This document shows, in pieces, positions 26,021 through 38,837 of a stretch of DNA of 64,000 nucleotides. Under the pieces are notes generated by a model. The model saw only the letters and a list, made by a program, of their open reading frames with translations. It did not search any database and was not told where the DNA came from. Each line of letters starts with the position of its first letter. Positions within the stretch are counted from its first letter, which is position 1. The DNA lies in contig SJOL01007233.1 in the NCBI GenBank assembly GCA_004794785.1, positions 67,142-131,141 on the forward strand. Direction: 5' to 3'. The stretch comes from Opisthorchis felineus (taxonomy: Eukaryota > Platyhelminthes > Trematoda > Opisthorchiida > Opisthorchiidae). Both the position numbers and the translations under genes were made by a program.

Positions 26021-28244
26021 GCATGCCTATTTTTCGTCTGTCTGTGTGTAGTTTTGAGTATACGCACTCTACATTTGGCCTTCAGTTGGAGTTTGAATTG
26101 GTTGTGACATGGATGTGTGCAGGCTTCACTAGCCACATGGCAAATGTCAGATGTCAGAAGCGATTTCCGTAATCGGGTGTAAGAAGGCGAACGGAAACCC
26201 CAGCAGAATTTGGGTACCTCACCAAAGGATGAGACACGCATACAGCAGTGGAAATCGGTCTCGAATGATTGACCATCGGCTTATATTTTTTGCATTGTGT
26301 ACGGTCAGTTATGTTTTGTTCGGTCAACGAGAGTCTGTCAGTGCGTAGTTATGGCTCCGTGTGCAAGAACGATTAATGAAAAAACGGATCATTATCTTAC
26401 TCGGAAGACTTGTAAACTGGTGGGAGGGGTATCACGTTTACGTCGTTCAAATAATTGAAGCCAAAAATGCATTTCTTCCGGGTTGATCACGCCGCTGTAC
26501 ACGCACACGCTAGATGTTTGCTATGGTGCTCAGGCAAAACCCACACGGCGGTCGTAGTTTTGACACACTACTCGAGAATAATACACTTGAATTCACTTTA
26601 CAATTATTAGGGACCTTTTCAAGAAGCCACAATATTACTGATTCCGTACACAACGAAGATAATGGTCAAATTTCTTATAAGAAATACTGCGGAAGAAGGC
26701 TGCGAATAGATTACTGTGGAGGATACCCTTCTGGACAGGAGCTTCTATAAAGCATTTGCACCACATCGCAAACACAAAACCGCATTCAAGATGGTGATCA
26801 ACATTATTGTTGTCTTAATGATGATGCCCTCTGTAATATGTCGTTTTTCACTGATGCAAAATTTCTCGGAAACAGAATAAGTGTTTTTGCTCACACTTTA
26901 GCCTGTTTTCCCCCGATTCTCGCCTGACGACATCTTTCCTAAAAAAATTGGACAGTGTGTTAGCGAAGCCGAAATGGGTTATATGAGTGCGCTTAGTGAG
27001 TATGCTGTATGATCATCCTTATCATGAAAACAGTCCTTTCCCAATGTTAGCCCAAGAATCCTTGGAAGACAACACTAAATGGAGGGTTACTGAAGTCAAC
27101 AGTTTGCAACCAGCAACAAGCTTCAAACAAATTTTGGTCCACGGACATGAACTGATGTGCATCGATGCCCCCTAGATACCGACAGCAAATATGTAAAGCC
27201 TTCATATTTGGACAACATATTTTATAACCGCAGTTACTCTCTCGGGTAGACATGAGACTGTCGGTCTCCAAATGCCCTTTCCTGTAATGTCCTCCATCAG
27301 ACATTAACAGTCTTACTAACTGTATTTTACATAGTGACTTCTATGCGAGTTTCCCCTTGCTTATCAACAATACAAATAGGTTGCTTAGCTCAGAAGAAAG
27401 AATACTTAATAGGACAAATGGAACTTGTTTGGAAGGTCCACACCTGATCAGCCAGTCAACACATGACCACGTGGTTTTGACTCAGTGAAAATACATTGTC
27501 TTCTTCAGCATTCTGGAAATTGCTGGAACCCATTTATAACTGGATGCATAATCTCATCATTTGTATTTTCTTGTGGTAAGGAGGTGCCTGTACATGGGTA
27601 GTATCAAAGAAAGTCGCATTTTTGAAGCACCCATACGCAATACTCTGAAGTTAATTCAAAATAAACCCGATGCTAAAAGATGCGTTGAGCTAAACTCTCA
27701 AACAAGAACCATATTTAAAGTTGCGGTGATTCTGGAAAAATATTGACCATATTCCCAGTTTTGCACACCTACATGTCCATAGAAACGCTCCATCATTTAG
27801 CCTCCAAAAGTCAATTTTATAGGCTGTATAACTGCTAGTACCAACATTGTCATCCTAAATATGACTACAATATTAATCGAAGAGATAGTGGCATACTGTC
27901 CCGGAGTGTCAACGGGTGGCCCACAGTAACACTTATATTGTGCTATATTTGGGTCGTTGAACTGATGGATGATACATGTACCTCAATGACCAACGGGTGC
28001 TCATTGTAATGCCGTCATGTTTAAGGCGGCTGATTACTTGAGACATGCTTTCGCACGTCAGACCTCCAGTCTTATTCTCTCTGGTTTACATCACCGTCAA
28101 TGGCTTGAATGTGGTAAAACATTTGACTCCGCACAAGCCGTAAGTGGCTTCCTATGCGCAGGCATTTAATGGTCTAATCAGTTTTAACTGGCAAATCCGA
28201 ATCGCATGCCAGCCATCCACAATTACCGGTCCATATCATAAACG

Positions 28245-28330
28245 ATGGACTCAGTTGAGTCTCTCGTGAAAACCAAATTAATTTGCAGATGAGTGTATCT
28301 GTCAAAACCCGTCCACTTCGTTTCACCGGA
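28245..28330 (-). repeat. dispersed repeat R1, copy d (short)
   Basis: ACTCAGTTGAGTCTCTCGTG, ACCAAATTAATTTGCAGATG and AGTGTATCTGTCAAAACCCG match the centre of R1. The flanks are unrelated. Confidence 0.5.
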
Positions 28331-29782
28331 AATCCTAACTTCAAGTGCGAAGTTGCGCTAGTTCAACGGTATTCACTGCACCGGAATCACTGGCTTTGAA
28401 GTGTATAAATAATGGTAACCAATTTTTAACGTTGAATGTCATGTAGACAAGAAATAGGCTTCGGCGTTGACGAAAAGGATATTTTTTCAGTCTGAGTGAA
28501 GTCGGACTCTGCCATTTTTTCTCCCTAATGGGAACATTCATCTTAGTCGACACGCATAAGTTTTTGAACCTAAGATGCCCAGCGCGACAAAAGTCTTCCG
28601 ACTGAGTTAAGTGAAGGGCTAACATGGGTACTCAGGCCTCTGAACTCAAACTGTACCGTTGTGTGAAAGAATGCTGCAATCATCAACGGTAATCAACGCA
28701 GATTACTGAACATTTGTTTGATAGTGTTTTGCCTAGTTGTCAACCTTATGTTAACAACGCTGGGTGGATAAATGCAGCTGGACTCATAGTTACGGAAATT
28801 CAAGGAAGCCCTGTTTGGAACGACAGACTGAAGCACTTCCTAGACCGAATTTTGTAAGCTGCATTTTCCATAATTCAAAAATTGCATGACGGATTCCGTG
28901 GTTGAAAAATTGTAAAAGGCATTGAGTCAAATGTTTAGCGCAAATCCATATGGCATCCTATTTTATTGTGTATTTTTTTAAAACAGTTTAACTGGGTAGC
29001 AGTTATGGCATAAAATTAGGGTGGTTTGATAATACTACACCACGCAGTTTATCGGAACGGGGTTTGCGGGCAAGGTGGTGGCTACAGAATTGATCAGAAA
29101 GAAGGAACCCAAACGCGGACCGTTTAAGCATAAACTTCTAATGGTTATCCGAGCCAATGAATCAACAGCATTTGGGACGGGCAACTGAAACAGACGAAAA
29201 TTAGAGGGCGATTTGAAAGATTCACCTCATACGGACGTTACTACATGAGGCTTGAGGATACTGTTTTACATGGTTGTCGCCATTTGACCAGACGTTTTTC
29301 GCAAATCCTTCAGGTGTTTAGTAACATACGGATCCCTCATCAGTTTGCATTCCATTTTAGTAATTCACTGTACGAGCGTTAATCCGATGCTGGAGACCAA
29401 CGACGCGACTGAAGTGCAGGCGAATTACAAGTCATAAGTTGATGGATTTATCCCACGGCACTCTATGGGACTTCACTTCGAAAGGGTGACGAAAGTACTT
29501 AACTTCACCTAATAGTTCTGACTCTTCTGGTGCGCACGCGTCGCAGTGCATTTTTTCCATCATGAGGCTTTTGGTCCGCCTAACGTGGAATAAAATACGT
29601 ATACCCTTTTAATTAGGGACTCCAATTCACCTGCGAAAATTCACCTGTGCATATGTAGTCCTTCGGTCTTTGGGCGCCTCTGACTAATCCGGTGCAGCTG
29701 TTTGCTTTCGAACAAAGCAGTTTGTTGTCGTGATATGACGCCATTATTTATGAGTGATTTGTTTTGCAATACTTCCTGGCAG

Positions 29783-29790
29783 TATAAATA
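29783..29790 (+). promoter_or_regulatory. TATA box of knottin copy 1
   Basis: TATAAATA lies 41 nt upstream of the ATG at 29831. Transcription would start near 29813-29820, giving a 5' UTR of about 10-20 nt. The matching position in the paralogue also has a TATA box, which supports both calls. Confidence 0.55.
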
Positions 29791-29830
29791 TGCGCATACA
29801 AACTGGTAAGCGACAGGCTTGAGTTTAAAC

Positions 29831-30262
29831 ATGATATTCTTCGGGATATCCCTCCTTATTGTGTACGTTGGTGCATACGATTCAAGTGAGTAGACCTTAA
29901 TCACATTTTTGCCGTTGATTGCAATAAGTCGGCGGTCATGCATGTCTGACTTATTTGCATACATAGCTCACGCAGTAAAAGACATCTGCCTTGAACCTCA
30001 AACTGGGAAGCATGCAAACTTACTGGCTATCCCGATTTAACTGAGAAAATGTGTTTCTTCACGTCATTTTTCCCAATGTTTTGCAGTGCTGACTTCGGGC
30101 AACTGCGTTGGATTCAATCATGAATGCTCTGCAAGCAAAGTTTGCTGCGAAGGTTATCAATGCAAGGACGGGAAATGCACCGGCTGTTCAAAAAAGGATA
30201 AATTTTGTAGCAAGTCGGAGACCTGCTGCTCAAACACTTGTAAAGAGCATTCCTGCACGTAA
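29831..30262 (+). CDS. secreted double-knottin peptide, copy 1 (two exons)
   Basis: Exon 1 is 29831-29885 (55 nt: 18 codons plus one base) and exon 2 is 30087-30262. The 201-nt intron has donor GTGAGT and acceptor TTTTGCAG and is phase 1; the joined frame is 76 codons plus TAA. Exon 1 encodes a signal peptide (MIFFGISLLIVYVGA). Exon 2 has 12 cysteines: C-x6-C-x5-CC-x4-C-x4-C, two residues (Thr-Gly), then C-x6-C-x5-CC-x3-C-x4-C, and Thr-stop. This is two inhibitor-cystine-knot modules in tandem. Spacing matches the copy at 14019-15130 except for one residue before the first CC. Shared non-Cys positions include Asn-Cys-Val-Gly at the start and Cys-Thr at the end. The ATG has A at -3 and a TATA box 41 nt upstream. 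The secreted mature peptide is about 57 residues. I recognise the fold class but no named gene; the biological role is unknown. Confidence 0.88.
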
Positions 30263-30714
30263 TCTGGCGATAAAAATGCAGGTGGCACAATGTTTCTGTA
30301 CTGCTTTCTGGGGATCAACAACGTGAATTATCTTTATACCGTGTAATGGGCTTTTGGACCTGGGTACAATTATAACATTTGGAAACTGAATCCATCAATA
30401 CCTTGTACCAGCTCACGTTTCTGCAAACTCCTGTTTAACACAAACGCTTTATTGCACATCCGCATTCGTCGTAAATTCGACAAACGTTTTCCCCTGGCGC
30501 TTATTAATATGGTTGTACAAGATTGTTTTTATTTTATACCACTGTCACTGCAATTAATATTGTCGTTTGGTTCTCCTCAGAAAATACAAAAAGGGAGTAC
30601 TGATGCCAAGAAGAAGTTACAAAAGGTTCCCCATAAGAGGTAACCATTTCAGAGAGAGTGTGGGCTCTCTGCGTACTTACGGCACTTTTGTGTGTGGTAC
30701 ATGTCGTTAGGAAA

Positions 30715-31005
30715 ATGTACTGCAACTTCCTGAATATCGTACCAACACAAACATGGGCGGCCTTTGTCCAACACATTCAGTTGAAGAATATCATAAACGA
30801 GAGATTCAGTTGAGTCTCCCGTGTAAAACAAATTGATCTGCAAATGAGTGTATTTGTCGAAATTAGTCCAATCTGGGTTCAAGTAGAACATAAGGTTAAT
30901 GGAAACTCGGGGACTGAGCCTGCCTGATGAGCTCCAAGAAGGGTGAAACCGGCCAAGGACTGTCGATGGATTTTCAGCAACCTTGTGAGTAGTTTCCTTT
31001 ATAAA
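30715..31005 (-). repeat. dispersed repeat R1, copy b (longest)
   Basis: The fullest copy: from TGCAACTTCCTGAATATCGT through TTTGTCCAACACATTCAGTT, GAGTCTCCCGTGTAAAACAA, AGTGTATTTGTCGAAATTAG and CTCCAAGAAGGGTGAAACCG to CAGCAACCTTGTGAGTAGTT. It lies about 450 nt downstream of knottin copy 1. No terminal repeats or target duplications were confirmed, so the class (SINE, MITE or fragment of a larger element) is open. Confidence 0.6.
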
Positions 31006-34000
31006 AAGCATTCAGCATTGCTTGTCCTTTCTTCGACTGTGGGTCTTAAGACGCGTGGTTCCATACTAAACATTCTTGTATACGTTGGGATTCATCTTAT
31101 CTGACCGGAACTGTTGATGGTACGACTTTGAATGGAACGCTTTTCTATTTTTATCTAAAATTCTCCTGTGATCCTTCCACATTCATCTTTGCATTTAATT
31201 TTTATGTGTGTGACCATGCTCTTCAAAAATGGACGCTAATAAGACGGTAAGGCGGGAAAATGGAACAGTTACTTCTACAAAATTAATTTGAACATCCCAT
31301 ATGACCGCAGGCAATATGTTCCTGGAATTAGGATTACGCTTGTTTCACACTATTCCACTTCATAGATATCGGGTGCAGGCGAAATAATATTGCATCAACC
31401 AAGTAAAACCTGACAAAAAACGCAACGGCCTAAAGATGTTCAAAAGATGAGACGATCGATATTGAAGTGAAAGTTGCTCAAATGGAACTCGAACAGATTG
31501 TCTTTAGAGCGAAATGTCTTGAAATGATTAGCTGTCAGTGAGGCACATTCGAACTTCAAATAAGACAGTACATAATAATGAACATGCCAAGATAAAACAT
31601 AACCAAAACTGAAAACATCGCGAAGGTATACCATCTGTTCACTGTGAAAAATTTGTTTAAAGCACAGAAATTTGGAGCGAGTTTACGGACTCTTAGGGAT
31701 CTTCCAGAATATTGATTATGGCTTTAATTTAAACAGTGTTTAAGAACCGATTCTTCAGCTGGCGATAATACTTCCAGCAGTTCATTTTAGACTACTTGAC
31801 GTGGAATTAAAAGACAATGGCCTACTTGTTTCCCTGATGCCTATACATCCGCAGATAAAGTTGACACCATTTTTATTTCTATTTTGTTAATGATTGGTGC
31901 GCCCCCACTTGTCAGCTAATTCAAAATTTAATATCCATATCGAAACGGGGTAGTCAGCTGGGCATGCGAAAGCATCAACCATATTTGGTTAACATAAATG
32001 TGTGTGATGGACTTTGACTTCGTCTGAATTACAGGCGCATGCGCCCATCGGCTGACGAAAAAAATAACACTGAATTGAAGATTCAACAATATGGTCACCG
32101 ACACCTCAGAACACCATTATGCTATTATGCACCCTGACTCAATTACTAGTTAATGGATTGATGATTTTCGCTCGGAAGTTACCAGGTTCTTTCGGAAATA
32201 AATTTCAGAAATTATAAGTTCAGTCATTTCTTCAACTGCTGGTAAAAACAACAAAGAACGAATATTGGATAGGGTTGAATTATGGGACCATCCGAGGCAA
32301 TATTTCGTCGGGAATGATTTTTTTGTTATTTTCCGGAGTTTCCGCTGCGATTTTCATGACAGACCATAATTACAACTTCAAAAATAAATGCACGCACATA
32401 CAGCTATTTCTACTGACGAAGTGTACAACATACATCTGGAGTAACCGCAGACGGCACACAGAGTAGTGATAGTCTAACACTTAGCATGACTGCAGGACTA
32501 CAACGCAAAAAAAAAACGATCTTATATGTAGAGGACAGAACTGCTTCCGCTTTATGGTGATTGCGAAGTATGTTGAGTACTCAAAGCCGTAAACATTGGC
32601 ACTTTTCAGCGTGCATTATTTAATGTTAGTATCTCTAGCAAACATTTTTCAAACCGGACCGGACCCCAAATACAAAGATCTAGCAACATTTTCGAACTAG
32701 TGTTGTCCGGTTAATCATATGCTTTGATCGGCAGCAGAAGTTTATAGCCGCGCTCTGTATTCTGGTAGGCGTGCGTAATAAATTTAGCTGCTTTTCGACT
32801 GTTTGCGCTAAATACCCTTTAGATATACCGAAAAAACTGAGCAAAAATTAGGGTTTGCTATGCACAACATTCTTTCTGTGTAATCCAATAACGAAATGCG
32901 ATGATAACAGCTCGAAAGAAGATATTCACAAGAAATACCACAATACAACCATGCGTTCAAAGCATTAGGGCTATATAGACCATTTGGTCTGAGGCAGCAG
33001 GTGCGTATAGTACAGGTTCAGTAGACCGTTGCCTTAATATGAACACAACACCAAAGTTTACATTGAAACCGGAGTTTTTGAGACAGCGTTGGGCACCCTA
33101 AATGGCAGAGATTGACAGAGATTTTCACGAATAGTGGTAATATAGAAGTTTAATTTGGACAAAAAACTGACATGATAAAATATGAAAGAGTATTCTCCTG
33201 GCTTTGATGATGCGGCAGGCGGAGACGCTGATGGATGATGTTTCACGCCTTTTGAAGCATTATGATTAGGGCACTTGAAGGTACCTAACATTATCACATG
33301 GAATATTGATACAAACATTCATCGGTCAGTGTGAATTTCATCACATTTTACCTCACGGCCAATGTATCCTGTAAAAATGGATGCAAAATCTGTCTTGCAC
33401 TTAGATGGCATGTCTTGTGGGATGGTATCTTTTACTATTAGGCAAGAACAATCTCTGAAAAATCAAGCAAACTGCTCCTCTGTGTGAAAATCTCTACTAA
33501 ATCGATCATTAAACGATGAGAACCAACAGAGTACACATCGAATTTGATTAATTTAAGCCAACATAAATTCTCCGGAAGCCATCGGTAGTGGTAAAATCTG
33601 GCTTGTGTATTTCGGTACCAAAATTGCCGTGTAGATATTGTAAGCCCGAACAAGCAACGGGTCAAATATGAACTACATTCCCATACAGTTTTTGCTCCTT
33701 TGCATGTGATTCGCCCGGTTTGCCTGATTAATTTTCACCGGAACTCTGCATTCCGAATTCATGCATAACGTTTCCTTCTTCAGGTCAGTGAACACACCAA
33801 AAGTAGGCTGTTCACTATATCCGTTAAACTCATACCCTAATGAGCTTGGTGTTTCATGAAATAGATCTCAACCAACTTTTTCAGCCTTAAAGATTTGCAG
33901 ATAACACATACCATTCAAACCAACACTAGCTTCCACCCTCTGGGTCATTGTTGGGCTGCCGGAAGACCCATTTTGTCACATCAGCCTTGTGATAACCGGG

Positions 34001-34050
34001 ACAAATATGCCTTTGACTGCATTGTGTATTCAACACTTCAAGGATCCGCA

Positions 34051-34087
<37 letters not shown>
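34051..34087. repeat. (ATT)n microsatellite
   Basis: Twelve uninterrupted trinucleotide units. No gene nearby. Confidence 0.95.
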
Positions 34088-37000
34088 GCTCAGCTTCTAC
34101 CACTGTGTTGAGCTTTCACGTTTAGACTCTGGATTGTGTGCACAAAATCCTATTCTGAAAGGTAAATGAGCCCCGGCAAGCTGGGCAGATTGTTTTACCC
34201 TGCTTATACGAAGTTATGGGGCACAAATCTACAGTTTCTCAAAGTGACAGCTGCATTAATCCACCTTTTGAGTGAGTGAAGTAAGGGCAACTTGGCAATT
34301 CCTCGTTGGAACGAAGTTACCAAGATAGCTCACAAAATACCGTATAACCATCTAGCACACATGAACGCCAAGTTCCGTGATCAAAATGCCCGTTTCAAAG
34401 AAATATGGTGTGAATGTCTGGACAAACTTTACTCAAACTTTGACCATTCTGTGCAAGTCAAATGTACCATAGCAGTACAAATACACTCCACACTGTGGCC
34501 ACTTCTGTTTAGTTGCAAGTTAGGACTCGAGGTTAAACCGTTGAGGTGGAGTTTCAGGATCGATTTTAAAAAGACTATCAACCATCGTGACCTTCAAGTG
34601 GCATAATAAGTCGGCATTTGGCAACGTTTCTTTATAGATGTCCTCTTGAACGGGTACTGTGCATGGGCCTCTTTCAATTCGGCCTTCGCTGATGGGTCAG
34701 CATTAGAAGGGTCCGCCGATTAGCAAGTATCATGCAACAAATAAGCGTTACATGGTCACTTCGTGTAAGAATCTGAATCTGTTTGGGCGTCCTGTCTTTC
34801 CTACATAAGGTGAGAATTATCGGTTGCAGCACGGTGTCCAAATTGCGCCCCGCGGGTGTGCTGTATCTACACGGCGGGCAAATTATGCTGCCTGCCTACT
34901 GCTTCTCAATGTAATCGGTTATCTTAACTCAGGTTATTTCTCGCGCATCGTGCCCCATCAAATCTCATGCAGATACGCGGTGGTCAGTACGACGCCGGAC
35001 TGTCAGGACTACAGGCCAGCGAGGCTAGATTCTTCACACCAGCCACAGGATTAGGAATCGCTTATGTTTGCTCTATCTAGCTCCACTAGACATACGCTTC
35101 TGCAAAAGCTGTTCAGCTGATCTGTATCTACCCGACCTTTCATTATCTCGTCTCCGTATGCCACGACATTATCAGCCTACCTAGATTTTAGTGATAAACT
35201 TCACTCCAGATGTGCAACCGACAAAAGCGGAAAAATCTGAAGCCTACTGTGTAACGTCCAACATCTCCAGCCAAAAAAACTAGAAGCAAGCGGATCAAAC
35301 TCCAAAAATTACTGCGATAAATTGTAGGCTAATTCTGGCTCCTCAAGACGTTTACGTGCTACCACTAAACATTCATTCGGCCCATACTAGTAGTAAACAA
35401 CGAACCCATGGTTATACACACATAGTGATATATGATTTAGGATGGCATTCCCCGGTTAGTTGTTGCCTTGTTGGCCAATGCACGGCTTTGCTGTAAAGAT
35501 TGATGTCAATCTGGCGTGGCGTACCTTGGTGGTATGTTCATTACACTATTCATGGACATGTTGCTTCAACTATTTCATGCATTTGCAGTTGTGTGAGTTA
35601 GTTGTTGTCATATAGAACCTTACTTCTTATTCGAAATCCGCATACCAACTTGTATCAAAACAGCGTTGGCCTGTCGAAATTTCACGACTATTCATGCTCT
35701 CGAAGTTGGGCTCAGAGATGAGCTCATCTGTCTGATACTGAAGATGAATGGACAGCAGCCTCACCTGCAAATTAGTGTGTGTTATCGTACAGTGAGCAAA
35801 ACATTCCAGGGAAACCATGTAAGTTGTCCGGAGGCGGAAAATAGTATCGCTTTGAGAAACTAAATAAACATCCAACAAGTCTTCCGAAACAAGAACGCTG
35901 AATCATTTATATTGAGCATAGTTCTGTTACGGATGTACTAGAGTAGAAATCAATACCTGATGCCAGGTTGTCTACTGGAGCAGTACAGGAAACCATCAAA
36001 GTCTTCGAAGAATTAGAAACTAAAAGGTCATTCTACCCCGGTGTATGCTCACACCGCTTGTCTTGAACAGGGACTCAAGTCACCCCAATTCATTCACGGA
36101 GATGCCGTATTCAGTGATGAAGGCCAAATCATCAAATTATCACTGACAAAATATCAGTAAAAAGAAAATTGTCTTTAGCCGAATGACTGTCAGCGGCACT
36201 GAGTTGCACTTAAACAGCTTGCTATAACTAGTGAGGCCGCTGAGTTAATCGTCACCCAGTAGTCACAGCTAATATAGAGCTCAGAGATTTGCTTTCTTTC
36301 CACATTTTTTTTATCGAGCTGGACTACATAGTCGGTTTCACAAAGTTGATGAAATCAGCCTGAATATTTCGAATAATGACCGTTTTCTGTGTTGTCCTAA
36401 TTCAAGGCAATCGGCCTGCGGTCCGAATGGTACGGTAATCAACTGGTAAACGGAGGTCACAGGTTAAGATCCCCTTATGGATTCGTGAGGTATCCACTAC
36501 TAATGAATCTCTGAGAGTATGAAACTGTTGTGCAGCGTTCCCGGTTCTTCAGCCTTGACTGACATCTCTGGTAGGACAGAAATGCAGCTGAGCTGAAGTC
36601 CTCGATTCTCCTCGCCACTTACAAAATATAAGTAACCTGTTCAGAAAACTGGAAGAGGCCCACAGATTGCACGGGCTCTTCCAAGAAGTCGTCACTCGAG
36701 AAGCCCGTTAACACCGGATAACGTGACATGAATCTTTTTATTGGATGATATGTGGTAGATTGGGTAGATTGGTCATAGTGTCGCTACTCGTGTCCGAATT
36801 GTACAATATTGGGCCACTATCTAGAAGGTCACGCGCGCCGACCTTCCTGGAGGTGTAGCTTACTAACGATTCCCAGCCAGGTGAATTTTAGGACGGATTC
36901 ATAATTACAATATAATTCCATCTATTTTCCGTCGGTAATATAACCTGTCGTTTCTCATATATAAAACACCAACTCTTTTTCTACTCTCTCACCGACTGAC

Positions 37001-37925
37001 TTACTGATTCCCTCCAGTTGAGTAGTTCCTGTTGAAGACTTTCCTTTACTACTGAGCCAAACTGTTTGACATTTTTCTTTAGTTTTATTGGAGCAACACG
37101 CAACAATATTGACGTCGGTAAATATTCCATGCACTTTATAATGGTTTCGTTTAAGAACGAAACTAGTACCACATTATACCCTTATTTTTTGTTTGAAAAA
37201 AAACGTGGGCCTCAAGGAAAGAAAATTCGTACGCAAGTCATTGAAATTAAATCCCACCATACAATGGTTGAAGGGCGACACTTCAGACTTCCTTTGTGCT
37301 AACAATCGTTATGATTTGTAGCGCTATAAGTGATGGAGCTCTGCCATCCTCAGGTGACACAAACCTGCAGAATAATTCATTCCATCGTAAGAAGAATCCG
37401 CGGCGAACCAGAAGTGTTCAAAGTGACAAAAGACAAACACTTACCTTTTGTGCTGCAATTTCTACAGTACAGTGCGCCTAACGGTGCAACAGCTCAGAGG
37501 TTGAAGAAATTTACTAAAGTATCCGGAAAATGAAACTCATTGGGGCTCCTGACAGCAGACCAATAAAGTTTGCCAATTAAGGACCATTATCCTATGACTG
37601 TCCTGGCTACTCCTTATGTAACACTGTGGATGTGTGAAAAAATAAGATTACGATGGATTATGTTGTAGATGAACAAATCGGAGCTGCTAACCTCCAAACA
37701 CTTTATGGAGTAGGCCGATTCCCCGCGGTAGGTTGCCATGATTCAAATGCTTAATGTATAGCCTACATCGGTAATCCTCCAGGAGCGCTTTTCCCTAAAC
37801 ATTTGAAACCACCCACTTCGAAACAACTTTTTTGTGACAGCTCATTGGCCGTAAACCAGTCGCGAACGCTGCTCTCTGCTCTTACTTAAGAAATGGTGCA
37901 TATCCACTGTTCAGTTATGAATACA

Positions 37926-38019
37926 AACATATGCATACGACATATGCATATGCATGTTTGCTTATACAAGTATATATGTACTTACATACATTTACATTTT
38001 TATATATACATATATATAA
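37926..38019. repeat. AT-rich satellite-like tract
   Basis: Alternating ATATGCAT and TATATA motifs with ACATACAT interruptions, about 820 nt upstream of FN3 gene A. Confidence 0.6.
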
Positions 38020-38798
38020 CAACATGTGACATAAATGGCACACATCCTTCTCTACAGTGGAGTAAACTGATGTCCATCAGATAGCAGGAAGCTGCTGACG
38101 CGCGAGAAATATTCTATAAGAATGAAAAGTGTCCATCGACATTGAATAGAAAGTTTACTCTTTCAGTATGTGCAGAATCGAACAATGACGACGGCACACT
38201 TCCAAAGAGAACACGTTTTGATCGGTCTACTATGATGTGCACTTTAGAGTGGGAAGACTTTTTGTTCCTGTGTTAACTCACAATTTGCAACATCCAATTG
38301 GAGGCTTGTAAACATCGTCCTGAAATCCATATGTAGATTAACTCTTACAAAAACAGCTACAATTTGTTCAAAATTGGTAAGCTTTCTAACATATCCATAT
38401 ACTTTTTATTTGATTTTTTTAACCTTCCGTTTGCGCTAGTGTATTGGCCAGCTAGTTACTAGAATGTGTCCCCACCAGAACAGCCACAGTTTTGTAGCAT
38501 AAGGATGACGCTATTTGTTTTTTTAGTGTTCAACATTATTGAGTCAGTTTTCAACAGTGAAGGCCAATTTCAAGGCTTCTTAAACATTTACTCGTAGCCA
38601 ACAGACAGGTTGCTTTCTCAGGATTAGAAATCAGCTTAGATTTCTCACCTTGAGTGAGCCGTCCATCCTGTGAGTTGAAGTTGCTCCTGGTGACCAGTTA
38701 CCTGTGATGGATGACCTCATCCATGTTTAAAGTGGTTTAACTTGTTTAAAGTCTGAAAATTCACATGTGGAGCTTAAACGCTCACAATCCGTCAATAC

Positions 38799-38807
38799 AT
38801 AAATATA
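38799..38807 (+). promoter_or_regulatory. TATA-like element upstream of FN3 gene A
   Basis: An ATAAATAT-type run sits about 31-39 nt before the ATG at 38838, with a short leader between them. Position and sequence resemble the TATA boxes of the two knottin genes. The surrounding DNA is AT-rich, so chance is possible. Confidence 0.35.
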
Positions 38808-38837
38808 GCACCACAGCAAATCTCTCAACTTCTGACA

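Larger units (their letters stand above)
24436..29782. other. repeat fragments, no gene recognised
   Basis: Holds R1 copies at 25928 and 28245. A 98-codon frame at 25233-25531 (+), with an Ala/Arg-rich middle, is preceded by stops and has no ATG-led or splice-led context I can support. A minus-strand frame near 27050-27300 contains two CC pairs but not a knottin spacing. Confidence 0.45.
31006..38798. other. long gene-poor stretch
   Basis: No supported exon. 32314-32466 (+) has an ATG-led frame with a signal-like start (MIFLLFSGVSAAIF) and two cysteines. 34292-34606 (+) is open for 104 codons but lacks an ATG at its start. Includes the ATT microsatellite at 34051 and the AT-rich tract at 37926. 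36420-36500 has weak tRNA-like features. Confidence 0.45.

Noticed and set aside
27047..27304. Minus-strand frame with several CC pairs
   Set aside because: Spacing does not match the double-knottin pattern, and there is no acceptor or signal exon in a compatible phase.
36420..36500. tRNA-like stretch near 36440
   Set aside because: Box B is degenerate and no stems form; not called as an RNA gene.
37926..38019. Repeated ATATGCAT units considered as a CRISPR-like or regulatory array
   Set aside because: Simple AT-rich low-complexity sequence with no constant repeat-spacer structure, in a eukaryotic context.
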